From: Anaerostipes caccae L1-92
GTDB taxonomy: Bacteria > Bacillota > Clostridia > Lachnospirales > Lachnospiraceae
Assembly (NCBI RefSeq): GCF_014467075.1
Contig: NZ_AP023027.1
Span: 705,001 to 769,000 of the forward strand
Length of the DNA stretch: 64,000 nucleotides
Reading direction: 5' to 3'
The notes beneath the pieces were generated by a model. It had not been told where the DNA came from. It made no database searches and was given only the letters and a program-made list of their open reading frames with translations. Of the stretch, positions 44,188 to 52,800 are shown one piece after another. Position 1 is the first letter of the stretch; the number at the start of each line of letters is the position of its first letter. Made by a program: the position numbers and the translations under genes.

Positions 44188-44895
44188 ATGAAGAGAATTT
44201 TGCTTATGGTATTCAGAAACATTTTTCTGGTGCCGTTTATGTGGATCAAGCTGTGCTATTATGCTTCTCATGTGGATAAATATCCGGAGGAGAAGCGGTT
44301 TGCTATGCTGAAATTTATCACATCCCGTGCAAACAAAGGAGGAAATGTTACGATTGAAGTCCATGGGGAAGAAAATATACCAGAGAAAGACGGATTTATT
44401 TTCTACCCCAACCATCAGGGACTTTATGATGTACTGGCGGTGGCAGAGGCGTGTCCAAGGCCGTTTTCTGTGGTCGCAAAAAAAGAAGTGGCTGATATCC
44501 AGTTTTTAAAACAGGTTTTTGCATGTATGAAGGCCTATATGATAGACCGCGATGATATCCGCCAGTCCATGCAGGTGATTTTAAGTGTTGCAGAGGAAGT
44601 AAAGCGGGGTAGGAATTATCTCATATTTGCAGAAGGAACCCGCTCGAAAAACGGAAATGAGGTACAGACATTGAAAGGAGGAAGCTTTAAGGCTGCCGTA
44701 AAGGCGAAATGTCCGATCGTCCCGGTGGCCCTCGTTGATGCCTTTCTTCCTTTTGATTCCAATACGATAAAGCCTGTCACAGTCCAGGTGCACTTTTTAA
44801 AGCCCCTGTATTATGATGATTACAAACATATGAAGACTACGGAAATTGCAGAACAGGTGAAGGAAAGAATCCAAAAGGCGATCGGATTACAATAA
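44188..44895 (+). CDS. plsC: 1-acyl-sn-glycerol-3-phosphate acyltransferase
   Basis: The 235-residue membrane-bound acyltransferase has the catalytic HX4D motif 'NHQGLYD' (H76, D81) and the substrate motif 'FAEGTRSKNG'. It adds the second acyl chain to make phosphatidic acid. It follows the YhgE-type gene by 15 bases without a terminator, so the two are probably cotranscribed. The symbol reflects family; the substrate chain is not known. Confidence 0.88.
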   Translation: MKRILLMVFRNIFLVPFMWIKLCYYASHVDKYPEEKRFAMLKFITSRANKGGNVTIEVHGEENIPEKDGFIFYPNHQGLYDVLAVAEACPRPFSVVAKKEVADIQFLKQVFACMKAYMIDRDDIRQSMQVILSVAEEVKRGRNYLIFAEGTRSKNGNEVQTLKGGSFKAAVKAKCPIVPVALVDAFLPFDSNTIKPVTVQVHFLKPLYYDDYKHMKTTEIAEQVKERIQKAIGLQ

Positions 44896-44916
44896 AAAAT
44901 ATTATTTTTAGACAGT

Positions 44917-44948
44917 AAAAAGGCCAGATAGGGAAATCTGGCCTTTTT
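44917..44948 (+). terminator. Terminator after plsC
   Basis: A perfect 13-bp stem AAAAAGGCCAGAT / ATCTGGCCTTTTT with a 6-base loop. Confidence 0.92.
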
Positions 44949-45185
44949 GAGGGGAGTATAAATAAATTAATAAGGGGTTATATAGTAGAAATATACATAA
45001 TGAATACCTTCTACTATTTGCATTATAAGGTATCTTCAAAAAAAAAGCAATAAATTTTTTTAAGTCAAATGAAAATTATGGATAAAACAAAAATTTTTTA
45101 ATATGGCGTTTTGTAAATCTTGCAAGAATATTTTTTTCTCTTTTGCAGACAATATTTGTGTAACCAACAGAAAGGAGAATTTATT
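44949..45185. other. AT-rich leader region before the Asn-rich peptide gene
   Basis: This stretch is very AT-rich. ATAGTAGAA and TTCTACTAT form an inverted repeat (about 44982-45018), followed by a run of nine As. No consensus promoter or known RNA is recognised. Confidence 0.4.
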
Positions 45186-45353
45186 ATGTCAAAAAATTAT
45201 TCTAACGAAAGCAACAACAGCAACAATAACAAAAACAATAACTGCAGCAACAGCTCAAACGAGAGCAACAGCCAGAACAGGTCTCAGAACAAATCTCAGA
45301 ACAAAAACCAGAACAAATCTCAGAACAGCAGCCAGAACTCTTCTAACCGTTAG
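45186..45353 (+). CDS. Small Asn/Ser/Gln-rich protein
   Basis: The 55-residue protein is made almost only of Asn, Ser, Gln and Lys, with 'NNSNNNKNNN' near the start and repeated 'SQN(K/S)' units at the end, plus one Cys. It has no signal peptide or membrane helix. AAAGGAG lies 9 bases before the ATG, and a strong terminator follows, so it is a real single-gene unit. The function is unknown; similar low-complexity proteins occur in spore-formers, but no link is proven. Confidence 0.7.
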   Translation: MSKNYSNESNNSNNNKNNNCSNSSNESNSQNRSQNKSQNKNQNKSQNSSQNSSNR

Positions 45354-45376
45354 TTATTAGAAGAAGAAAGCGGGAG

Positions 45377-45410
45377 AGACGTCCAAAGAAAATTTCTTTG
45401 GACGTCTTTT
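45377..45410 (+). terminator. Terminator after the Asn-rich peptide gene
   Basis: AGACGTCCAAAGAA pairs with TTCTTTGGACGTCT, followed by T tract; the loop is 2-3 bases. Confidence 0.9.
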
Positions 45411-45449
45411 CATGTCCCTGCATATTCTAAATTATAAAAGGGAAAGTGT

Positions 45450-45767
45450 TTGAAAATGGAATTTACAAATATAACTTTGCAGGAAGGGATTGACCGTTCG
45501 AAACAGGATGATCATGTGATGTTCGATGTGAGAGAACCGTATAGATATAAACAGGGACATCTCGAAGGGGCTCTCAGTATGCCCTATGGTGTCATAAAAG
45601 ACCAGGAGGCTTTCAGAGATAAAAAGATCATTGTCTACTGTGACTTCGGCGGACAGAGTATGCTTGCTGCAAGGCATCTGGCTGAGCAGGGATATGAGGT
45701 CTACAATATTGTGGGCGGGATTTATTATTACCGCGGAGAGTTGACATCTCTGGGCCTAAAATTGTAG
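45450..45767 (+). CDS. Rhodanese-like domain protein
   Basis: The 105-residue single-domain protein has 'MFDVREPYRYKQGHLEGALSMPYG' and the active-site Cys loop 'IVYCDFGGQSML', then 'NIVGGIYYYRGEL'. It transfers sulfane sulfur or acts as a sulfur carrier. The start is either the TTG at 45450 (GGGAAAG spacing fits) or the ATG at 45456. It stands just before the RNA methyltransferase gene and may share its transcript. Confidence 0.88.
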   Translation: MKMEFTNITLQEGIDRSKQDDHVMFDVREPYRYKQGHLEGALSMPYGVIKDQEAFRDKKIIVYCDFGGQSMLAARHLAEQGYEVYNIVGGIYYYRGELTSLGLKL

Positions 45768-45795
45768 AATGAATATTATAATGCAAAGGAGAAAC

Positions 45796-46935
45796 ATGAA
45801 GAATATAGAATTGATCGCCCCATGCCACTTTGGTCTGGAGGCAGTATTAAAGAGAGAAATACAGGATTTAGGATACGAGATTGCAAAGGTTGAGGACGGA
45901 AGGGTGACTTTCTTTTCTGACCTCGGCGGAATTGCAAGGGCAAACATGTTTTTGAGGACTGCAGAACGGATTTTGCTCAAGGTTGGTGCCTTTCGCGCAT
46001 CGACCTTCGAGCAGCTGTTTGACAGGACGGCAGAACTTGCCTGGGAAGAATTTATCCCTGAGGACGGAAAGTTCTGGGTGAAAAAGGCTTCCACTGCAAA
46101 GAGCAGACTTTACAGTGCTCCGGATATTCAGTCGATCGTCAAAAAAGCCATGGTGGAACGTCTGAAAAAGCGTTACCGTGTGTCATGGTTTTCAGAAACA
46201 GGGAACCAGTATCCAGTGCGTGTTTTCATATTAAAAGATGAGGTAACCATAAGCCTCGACACCAGCGGGACTCCGCTTCATAAGCGGGGCTACCGCACAC
46301 TGACAAGTGAAGCTCCCATCAGAGAGACCCTTGCAGCGGCGCTGATCATGCTGACACCCTGGAAGAAGGACCGCATCCTGGTAGACCCGTTCTGCGGAAG
46401 CGGAACCTTTTTAATCGAGGCTGCCATGATGGGAGCAGGCATCGCCCCGGGGATGAACCGTTCCTTTGAGGCAGAGGCATGGACCAATTTTCTCCCGAAA
46501 AAGACATGGTATGACGCGGCCGATGAAGCCGGAGATCTGATGGACCCGGATGTTTCCATGGACCTTCAGGGCTACGACAAGGACTCAAAAGTACTGAAGC
46601 TTGCCAGGGAAAATGCGGCCGCCGCTGAGGTGGATCATCTGATCCATTTCCAGCAAAGAGAGATAAAAGATTTCAGCCATCCGAAACCTTATGGATTTAT
46701 CATAACCAATCCGCCGTATGGCGAGCGCCTTGAAGAAAAAGAGGCTCTGCCGGAACTTTACGGACAGATTGGAGACATTTTTCAGAAGATGGATACATGG
46801 TCTAAATATGTGATCACTTCCTATGAAGATGCACAGAAGTACATTGGCAAAGCAACAAAGGTCAGAAAGGTATACAACGGAATGATCCGTGCCGAGTTCT
46901 GCCAGTATCTCGGACCAAAACCGCCCAGGAGATAA
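45796..46935 (+). CDS. THUMP-domain rRNA guanine-N2 methyltransferase (RlmL/YpsC-like)
   Basis: The 379-residue protein has an N-terminal ferredoxin-like/THUMP region ('IAPCHFGLEAVLKREIQDLGYE'), then the methyltransferase signature 'TPWKKDRILVDPFCGSGTF' and the catalytic 'IITNPPYGERL'. It matches the RlmL N-terminal half, which makes m2G in 23S rRNA. AAAGGAG precedes the ATG at 45796; an upstream in-frame ATG at 45769 lacks a site. Confidence 0.9.
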   Translation: MKNIELIAPCHFGLEAVLKREIQDLGYEIAKVEDGRVTFFSDLGGIARANMFLRTAERILLKVGAFRASTFEQLFDRTAELAWEEFIPEDGKFWVKKASTAKSRLYSAPDIQSIVKKAMVERLKKRYRVSWFSETGNQYPVRVFILKDEVTISLDTSGTPLHKRGYRTLTSEAPIRETLAAALIMLTPWKKDRILVDPFCGSGTFLIEAAMMGAGIAPGMNRSFEAEAWTNFLPKKTWYDAADEAGDLMDPDVSMDLQGYDKDSKVLKLARENAAAAEVDHLIHFQQREIKDFSHPKPYGFIITNPPYGERLEEKEALPELYGQIGDIFQKMDTWSKYVITSYEDAQKYIGKATKVRKVYNGMIRAEFCQYLGPKPPRR

Positions 46936-46939
46936 AACG

Positions 46940-47524
46940 ATGAAGAAACGAATGATATTTGCAACTGGAAATCAGGGAAAGATGAAAGAGATCAGGGAAA
47001 TCCTTGCGGACACAGAGTATGAGGTCGTGTCTATGAAAGAGGCAGGGGTGGACGCTGAGATAATAGAAGACGGTACGACATTTGAGGAAAATGCAGTCAT
47101 TAAGGCTAAGGCTATCATGGAACTTACCGGAGAACTTACTCTGGCGGATGACTCCGGTCTGGAGATCGACGCTCTGAATAAAGAGCCAGGCGTATACTCG
47201 GCCAGATATATGGGAGAGGACACCCCGTATCCCGTTAAGAATCAGAAGATTTTGGACCGGATGGAAGGCGTGCCGGAAAAAGAAAGGACCGCCAGATTCG
47301 TCTGTGTGATCGCAGCCGCATTTCCGGATGGACAAATACGGACAAGTCGTGGTACTATGGAAGGTATCATTGGATATGAGATAAAGGGAGAGAATGGATT
47401 TGGCTATGATCCGATCTTTTTTCTGCCGGAGTTAGGCAGATACAGTGCGGAACTTTGCAGTGAAGAGAAAAACAGGTTAAGTCATCGCGGAGAAGCATTG
47501 AGGAAAATCAAAGACATTCTTTAG
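46940..47524 (+). CDS. rdgB: XTP/dITP pyrophosphatase (RdgB/HAM1)
   Basis: The 194-residue house-cleaning nucleotidase has 'FATGNQGKMKEIREIL', 'FEENAVIKAKA', 'LADDSGLEIDALN', 'PGVYSARYMG' and 'GENGFGYDPIFFLPE'. It removes deaminated purine triphosphates. GGAG lies 8 bases before the ATG, 4 bases after the methyltransferase stop. Confidence 0.95.
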   Translation: MKKRMIFATGNQGKMKEIREILADTEYEVVSMKEAGVDAEIIEDGTTFEENAVIKAKAIMELTGELTLADDSGLEIDALNKEPGVYSARYMGEDTPYPVKNQKILDRMEGVPEKERTARFVCVIAAAFPDGQIRTSRGTMEGIIGYEIKGENGFGYDPIFFLPELGRYSAELCSEEKNRLSHRGEALRKIKDIL

Positions 47525-47536
47525 GGAGGTTATCTT

Positions 47537-48043
47537 GTGAGAATTTTAGTAATCAGTGACTCTCATGGTCGTAATGACGATGTAAAAGGGGTATTGGAGC
47601 AGGTCGGCGAGATCGACATGCTGATCCACTGCGGCGACGTAGAGCGCGGTGACCAGTATATCCGCGATATTGCAGGATGCCCTGTCGTCATGGTGGCGGG
47701 AAATAATGACTATTATCTTGACCTCCCCAGCGAGGAGACCATAGAGGTAGAGGGCTACCGCATCTGGGTAACCCACGGACATCCGTATTATGTGAATTCC
47801 GGGGTGGACTATCTGCGGGAATATGGAGAAATGCACGACGTAGATGTCGTGATGTACGGGCACACCCATGTGCCGTTCATAGAGATCGGGGACGATATGA
47901 CAATCTTAAACCCCGGGAGTATTTCCTATCCGAGACAGGCCGGCAGAAAGCCGACGTTTCTTCTGATGGAGATCGACGATATGGGAGAGGCTCATTATGC
48001 CCATGGATATTATAAAGAGCATTTCAGAGAACTGAACATTTAA
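47537..48043 (+). CDS. YfcE/MJ0936-type metallophosphoesterase
   Basis: The 168-residue protein has the metal-binding series 'LVISDSHGR' (D8, H10), 'IHCGDVE', 'VAGNNDYY', 'VTHGHPYY' and 'MYGHTHVP'. It is a small two-metal phosphodiesterase often found next to rdgB. The start is a GTG with GGGAGG 7 bases upstream. The substrate is unknown. Confidence 0.92.
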   Translation: MRILVISDSHGRNDDVKGVLEQVGEIDMLIHCGDVERGDQYIRDIAGCPVVMVAGNNDYYLDLPSEETIEVEGYRIWVTHGHPYYVNSGVDYLREYGEMHDVDVVMYGHTHVPFIEIGDDMTILNPGSISYPRQAGRKPTFLLMEIDDMGEAHYAHGYYKEHFRELNI

Positions 48044-48047
48044 CATG

Positions 48048-48122
48048 AAAAAACTGTTTGTGGCATGAATACTGTAAGTAACAGCGAGGCTGTCCGAGTG
48101 TCAATGGCACAGGCAGTTTTTT
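48048..48122 (+). terminator. Terminator after the phosphoesterase gene
   Basis: AAAAAACTG and CAGTTTTTT pair at the ends, with GTG/CAC pairing further in, giving an interrupted stem with a T6 tail. Confidence 0.6.
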
Positions 48123-48162
48123 CGTCGTATATAGAAAAATAAATTAGAGTTGAGGTCAAAAG

Positions 48163-49794
48163 ATGAAAAAGAAGGATTTTGTAGAAGGCTTGATTGAGAA
48201 GACAGAGTTTCCGAACAAAGGGACATTTGCATTTGAGGACAGGGAGATCACGGTCAAAGGAGTCATCCAGGGCCAAAGAATCGCAGGACAGGTGACAAAG
48301 CTGCGAAAAGGCAAGGCTGTTGCGAGACTGGTAGAAGTACTGGAACCGTCTGAGATGGAGGATGGGATTCCAAGGTGTCCTCATTTCGGGGCCTGCGGGG
48401 GCTGTTTTTATCAGACAGTTTCCTATGAAAATCAGCTGAGAATCAAGGAAGGACAGGTACGGGAGCTGTTAAAGGATTATATCTCCGATGAAACATGGGA
48501 GGGAATCAAAGGAAGTCCTAAATGGTGGGAGTACCGCAACAAGATGGAGTTTTCTTTTGGAGACGAAGTCAAAGGAGGCCCGCTGGCTCTTGGTATGCAT
48601 AAAAAGAATACGTTCCACGATATTGTCAACATTACGGACTGCAAAATTGTGGATAATGATTATAATCTGCTCGTCTCCTGTGTATTAAATTATTTTTCAG
48701 AATCAGGCTGTGATTTTTATCATAAAATGAGCCACGAGGGATATCTAAGACATTTGGTCATCCGCCGTTCCGAGGCAAATGGAGACCTGCTGATCAACAT
48801 CGTCACAACTTCCCAGGCTGATGTGGATATGAAGCCTCTGGCGGAGGAGATGCTCTCTCTGCCCCTTTCCGGAAGTATCCGGGGAATTCTGCATACGGTG
48901 AACGACAGTCTGGCCGATGTGGTTCAGGCGGATCGGATGGAGACGATTTACGGGGAAGATTTTTTCTATGAGGAAATCCTTGGGCTGAAATTTAAAATTT
49001 CTCCGTTTTCTTTCTTCCAGACCAATTCTCTGGGGGCGGAAGTACTGTATGAGACTGCAAGGGAGTATGTGGGAGAGACGAAGGATAAGGTCATCTTTGA
49101 CTTGTACAGCGGAACCGGGACCATAGCCCAGATGCTGGCGCCGGTGGCAAAGAAGGTGGTCGGTGTGGAGATCGTCGGAGAAGCCGTGGAGGCGGCCAGG
49201 GAAAATGCCGGTTTGAATGGACTTGATAACTGTGAATTTATCGCAGGGGATGTGCTGAAGGTGATCGATGAGCTGGAAGACAAACCTGATTTTATCGTGC
49301 TGGACCCGCCCCGGGATGGGATACACCCGAAAGCGATCCAGAAGATCATTGACTTTGGGGTGGAGAAGATGGTTTATATCAGCTGTAAGCCAACCAGCCT
49401 GGCGAGAGATTTGGAGATCTTTCGGGAGGCGGGGTATGAAGTAGAGAGAGGGGGATGCGTGGATATGTTTCCTTCGACGGTGCATGTAGAAGTTGTGTGT
49501 TTGCTTTCCAAACTTAAATCGGATAAACATATAGAGGTGGAAGTAAAGATGGATGAGCTTGATTTGACAGTGGCAGAGAGTAAGGTCACTTATAATCAGA
49601 TTAAGGAGTATGTGTTAGAGAAGACAGGTCTTAAGATATCTAATCTGTATATTGCTCAGGTAAAACAAAAATGTGGTATTATTGAGCGTGAAAATTACAA
49701 TAAACCGAAGAATGAAGAGGTAAAACCACCAATATGTCCATTGGAAAAAGAAAAAGCAATTATGGCGGCACTGAAATATTTTAAAATGATATAG
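48163..49794 (+). CDS. 23S rRNA (uracil-C5)-methyltransferase (RlmD/RlmCD family) with C-terminal extension
   Basis: The 543-residue enzyme has a short TRAM-like N-terminus, Fe-S cysteines C72, C78, C81 and C160, 'FDLYSGTGTIAQML' (SAM site), 'VLDPPRDGIHPKA' and the catalytic nucleophile C408 in 'ISCKPTSLARD'. The family core ends near 'VEVVCLLSKL' (451). About 90 more residues follow ('MDELDLTVAESKVTYNQIKEYV', 'YIAQVKQKCGIIERENYN', 'CPLEKEKAIMAALKYF'), a conserved-looking tail of unknown function also familiar from clostridial relatives. Base composition turns AT-rich in this last part, where the accessory region begins. Confidence 0.9.
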   Translation: MKKKDFVEGLIEKTEFPNKGTFAFEDREITVKGVIQGQRIAGQVTKLRKGKAVARLVEVLEPSEMEDGIPRCPHFGACGGCFYQTVSYENQLRIKEGQVRELLKDYISDETWEGIKGSPKWWEYRNKMEFSFGDEVKGGPLALGMHKKNTFHDIVNITDCKIVDNDYNLLVSCVLNYFSESGCDFYHKMSHEGYLRHLVIRRSEANGDLLINIVTTSQADVDMKPLAEEMLSLPLSGSIRGILHTVNDSLADVVQADRMETIYGEDFFYEEILGLKFKISPFSFFQTNSLGAEVLYETAREYVGETKDKVIFDLYSGTGTIAQMLAPVAKKVVGVEIVGEAVEAARENAGLNGLDNCEFIAGDVLKVIDELEDKPDFIVLDPPRDGIHPKAIQKIIDFGVEKMVYISCKPTSLARDLEIFREAGYEVERGGCVDMFPSTVHVEVVCLLSKLKSDKHIEVEVKMDELDLTVAESKVTYNQIKEYVLEKTGLKISNLYIAQVKQKCGIIERENYNKPKNEEVKPPICPLEKEKAIMAALKYFKMI

Positions 49795-49818
49795 GGGATT
49801 TGTGAGAGGGATGAAATC

Positions 49819-52800
49819 ATGCCATTTGAAAAGGGCGGAAGAGCAGATAAACAAGGGAATAGATATGAGATAAATTGTATAATCTATGAGATGCTTAAGG
49901 TTTTAGATGAAACGAATTATGATGTTATTATTGAAGCGCTTGGTACAGATGAGATTGGTACAGATATATTAGTAACGACTTTTGATGGGCAGAAAGAACA
50001 CCAGCAATGTAAAGCGCGAAATGCAAGTAAAGAGCATTGGGTTATTTCTGATTTAAAGTCGAAAGATATATTTTCTGTATGGAAAATTCAACTGAATAGG
50101 GATAACAAGAGGAGAGTATCATTAGTCAGTCCCATGGCTTGTTCTTTTCTATTTGATTTACATAATCGGGCATGTAATACTAGTGGCAAAGCAGAAGATT
50201 TTTACTCGACACAAATAATGAAAAGCAGTAAGGAGTTTCAAAAATTTTATAAAAATTTTTGTGCTGAAATGGACTTGGATTACGATAAAGATGTTGATGT
50301 TTTAAAAAGCATTGACTATTTAAAGAGGATTTTTTATAAGCAGATATCAGAATATGAGTTACAGGAACGTATAAATCAAAATATACAATATTTGTTTAGT
50401 AGTGAACAAGAAGTAGTTTACAATGCATTACTTTCGTTTGTTGTTGTGGAGGATATATTAGGAAAACAAATTACACAATCTGTATTATGTGATTATTTTA
50501 TAAAGCAGGGAATTGCTCTTCGCTTGAAAGATGGTGATAAAAGAATTGCGCCGAGAATTAATGAGATTAATCGAGAATATAGAAAGAATTTTAGAACATT
50601 AATAGATGGTTTCATTTATAGAGAAGAATTTGATGATTGTATAAAAGTCATTGAAAATGAAAAATCGGTTATTATTTCTGGAAGTGCAGGTCATGGAAAA
50701 AGTGGGTGTACAGAGGCGATTTTAAATTATTGCGAAGAAAGAAAACTCCCATGTATTGCAATAAAACTTGACCAAAGAATACCTCATAAGAATTGTGAAA
50801 TCTGGGGAAAAGAGTTAGGATTTCCTGATTCAATTGCTTATTCTATACATCGTATTTCGAGAAACGAAAATGCGGTAATTATTTTAGATCAATTAGATGC
50901 TTTAAGATGGACACAGACCAATTCCAGTGAAGCACTTGCAGTTTGCATGGAGCTAATCAGACAGGTAGAATACTTGAATTTTGAAAGAAAGAAAAAAATA
51001 ATTATAATATTTGTCTGTAGGACATATGATCTTGAAAATGATAATAATATAAATTTGTTGTTTAAAAAGAAGGAAAACTCTGAGAGTGATTGGGAAATAG
51101 TAAAAGTGGAGGAGCTTAAAGACGATGTTGTAAAGAAAATTGTAGGCAAATATTATGAGCAGTTGTCAATCAGACTAAAAAAATTATTAAGAATACCAAG
51201 TAATATTTATATTTGGCAACATTTGGATAAAGAAGAAGTCTATTCGGATTGTTTAACGACCAGTCATTTGATAGACAAATGGTTTGAGCAAATATGTAGA
51301 AAAAGCGTAATTGCAGGATTACAGCAAAAATCTGTTAATGAAACCAAGACAAATATAGTTGACACTTTAGATAGAACAGGGCGCTTATATGTTCCAAAAC
51401 AAATCTTGCATGTTGAAGAAGCAGGCTTAGATTATTTAGTTTCATCGGAGATTATTACGATTCAAAATAATAGGGTTGGTTTTGTTCATCAATCAATTTT
51501 AGATTGTTTTATATCTCAAAGAATGATGGAAAAATATTTTGAGGGACAAGATATAGAAAATGTTATAGGAGAAAAATGTAAGCAAACACCCGGAAGAAGA
51601 TATCAGGTGCAGATGCTTTTACAAAATCTTCTAGAATATGATAGTAGTGATTTTATTCTAATTGGTGAAAGGATGTTGATTTCAGATGATATCAGATATT
51701 ATGTCAAATATGTCTTTTATGAGACTTTGGGACAAATTCAAGAACCAGATGATAATATCATTCAATTTGTTTTGGATAACTGTGAAAATGAGATTTATGG
51801 AAAGTATTTATTGAATAATGTTATTTTTTCAAGAAAGCAATATATAACCATCTTGAGAAATCAAGGTGTTTTGGAGCAATGGTATTCAGAATCGAAGAAA
51901 AAAGTTATAGTTTTTAATTTATTGCAGAGTATTACGCCTGATTTAGATAAGGAGGATATTTCTTTTATTAAAAAACATGCTTTTAGTGATAAGGACGATG
52001 ATGAACAGTTTATGGGATGCTTCCTTCACGATATTATACAGGAAAGTGCGGAGATGTTTGAACTTAGGATGATGTTTTATGAGCATTATCCTGAGTATGC
52101 AAAAGAAGTTTATATAGATGTAAAGTCTATGATGAAACAATTTGAGACAAGAACAATCCGACTTATTTCTTTTTGGCTACAAAATAAAATAAAAAGTCAG
52201 GGTAGATATGTATACCGTTATGAAGAAGAATTAGTAGACTCAGATGATTCTTTTTTAATAGATAATGGGGAAGTTGTACTTAATGAATTTCTTTCATATA
52301 TACCCAAAGAGAGTGGATGGGAAGTAAAATATAGTGATTGGTCAGGAAAGTATGAGCATAAAAGAAGTATTGAAAGAGCCTGCGTGTGTTTAGTCAAAAA
52401 AGCGACTATAGCATTATGCGGTAAATCTCCAGAGCGTTTTTGGGAATATTATGAGCCATATATGGGGCAAGGGTATCATGTATTTAATGAAATAATTTTA
52501 ACGGGATTGGCGGCGCTATCTTCCCTATATAGTAATCGGATAATGCGTTATCTCAGCAATAATGTGGATAAAAATGTTTTTGATTATACTAGTGGAGCAG
52601 AGGATCAACTGGGGTTTGTAAAAGAGGTTTTAAAAATTCATGGAAGTAACTGTCATAAAGAGGAATTATCAATGATAGAAGATGCAATTTGTCGCTATAT
52701 TTCGCCAAATGCATCTGAATGGTATAAGCGAAGGATTGAGCAGAACAAACAGAAAGGATATCCTACTGTGTACTGGAGTTTTTGGGGAGACTTACAGTAT

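Noticed and set aside
48745..49530. A 261-codon open frame on the minus strand inside the RlmD-like gene.
   Set aside because: It is the antisense shadow of a well-supported methyltransferase with all catalytic motifs; the antisense product is His- and Cys-rich without any family pattern.
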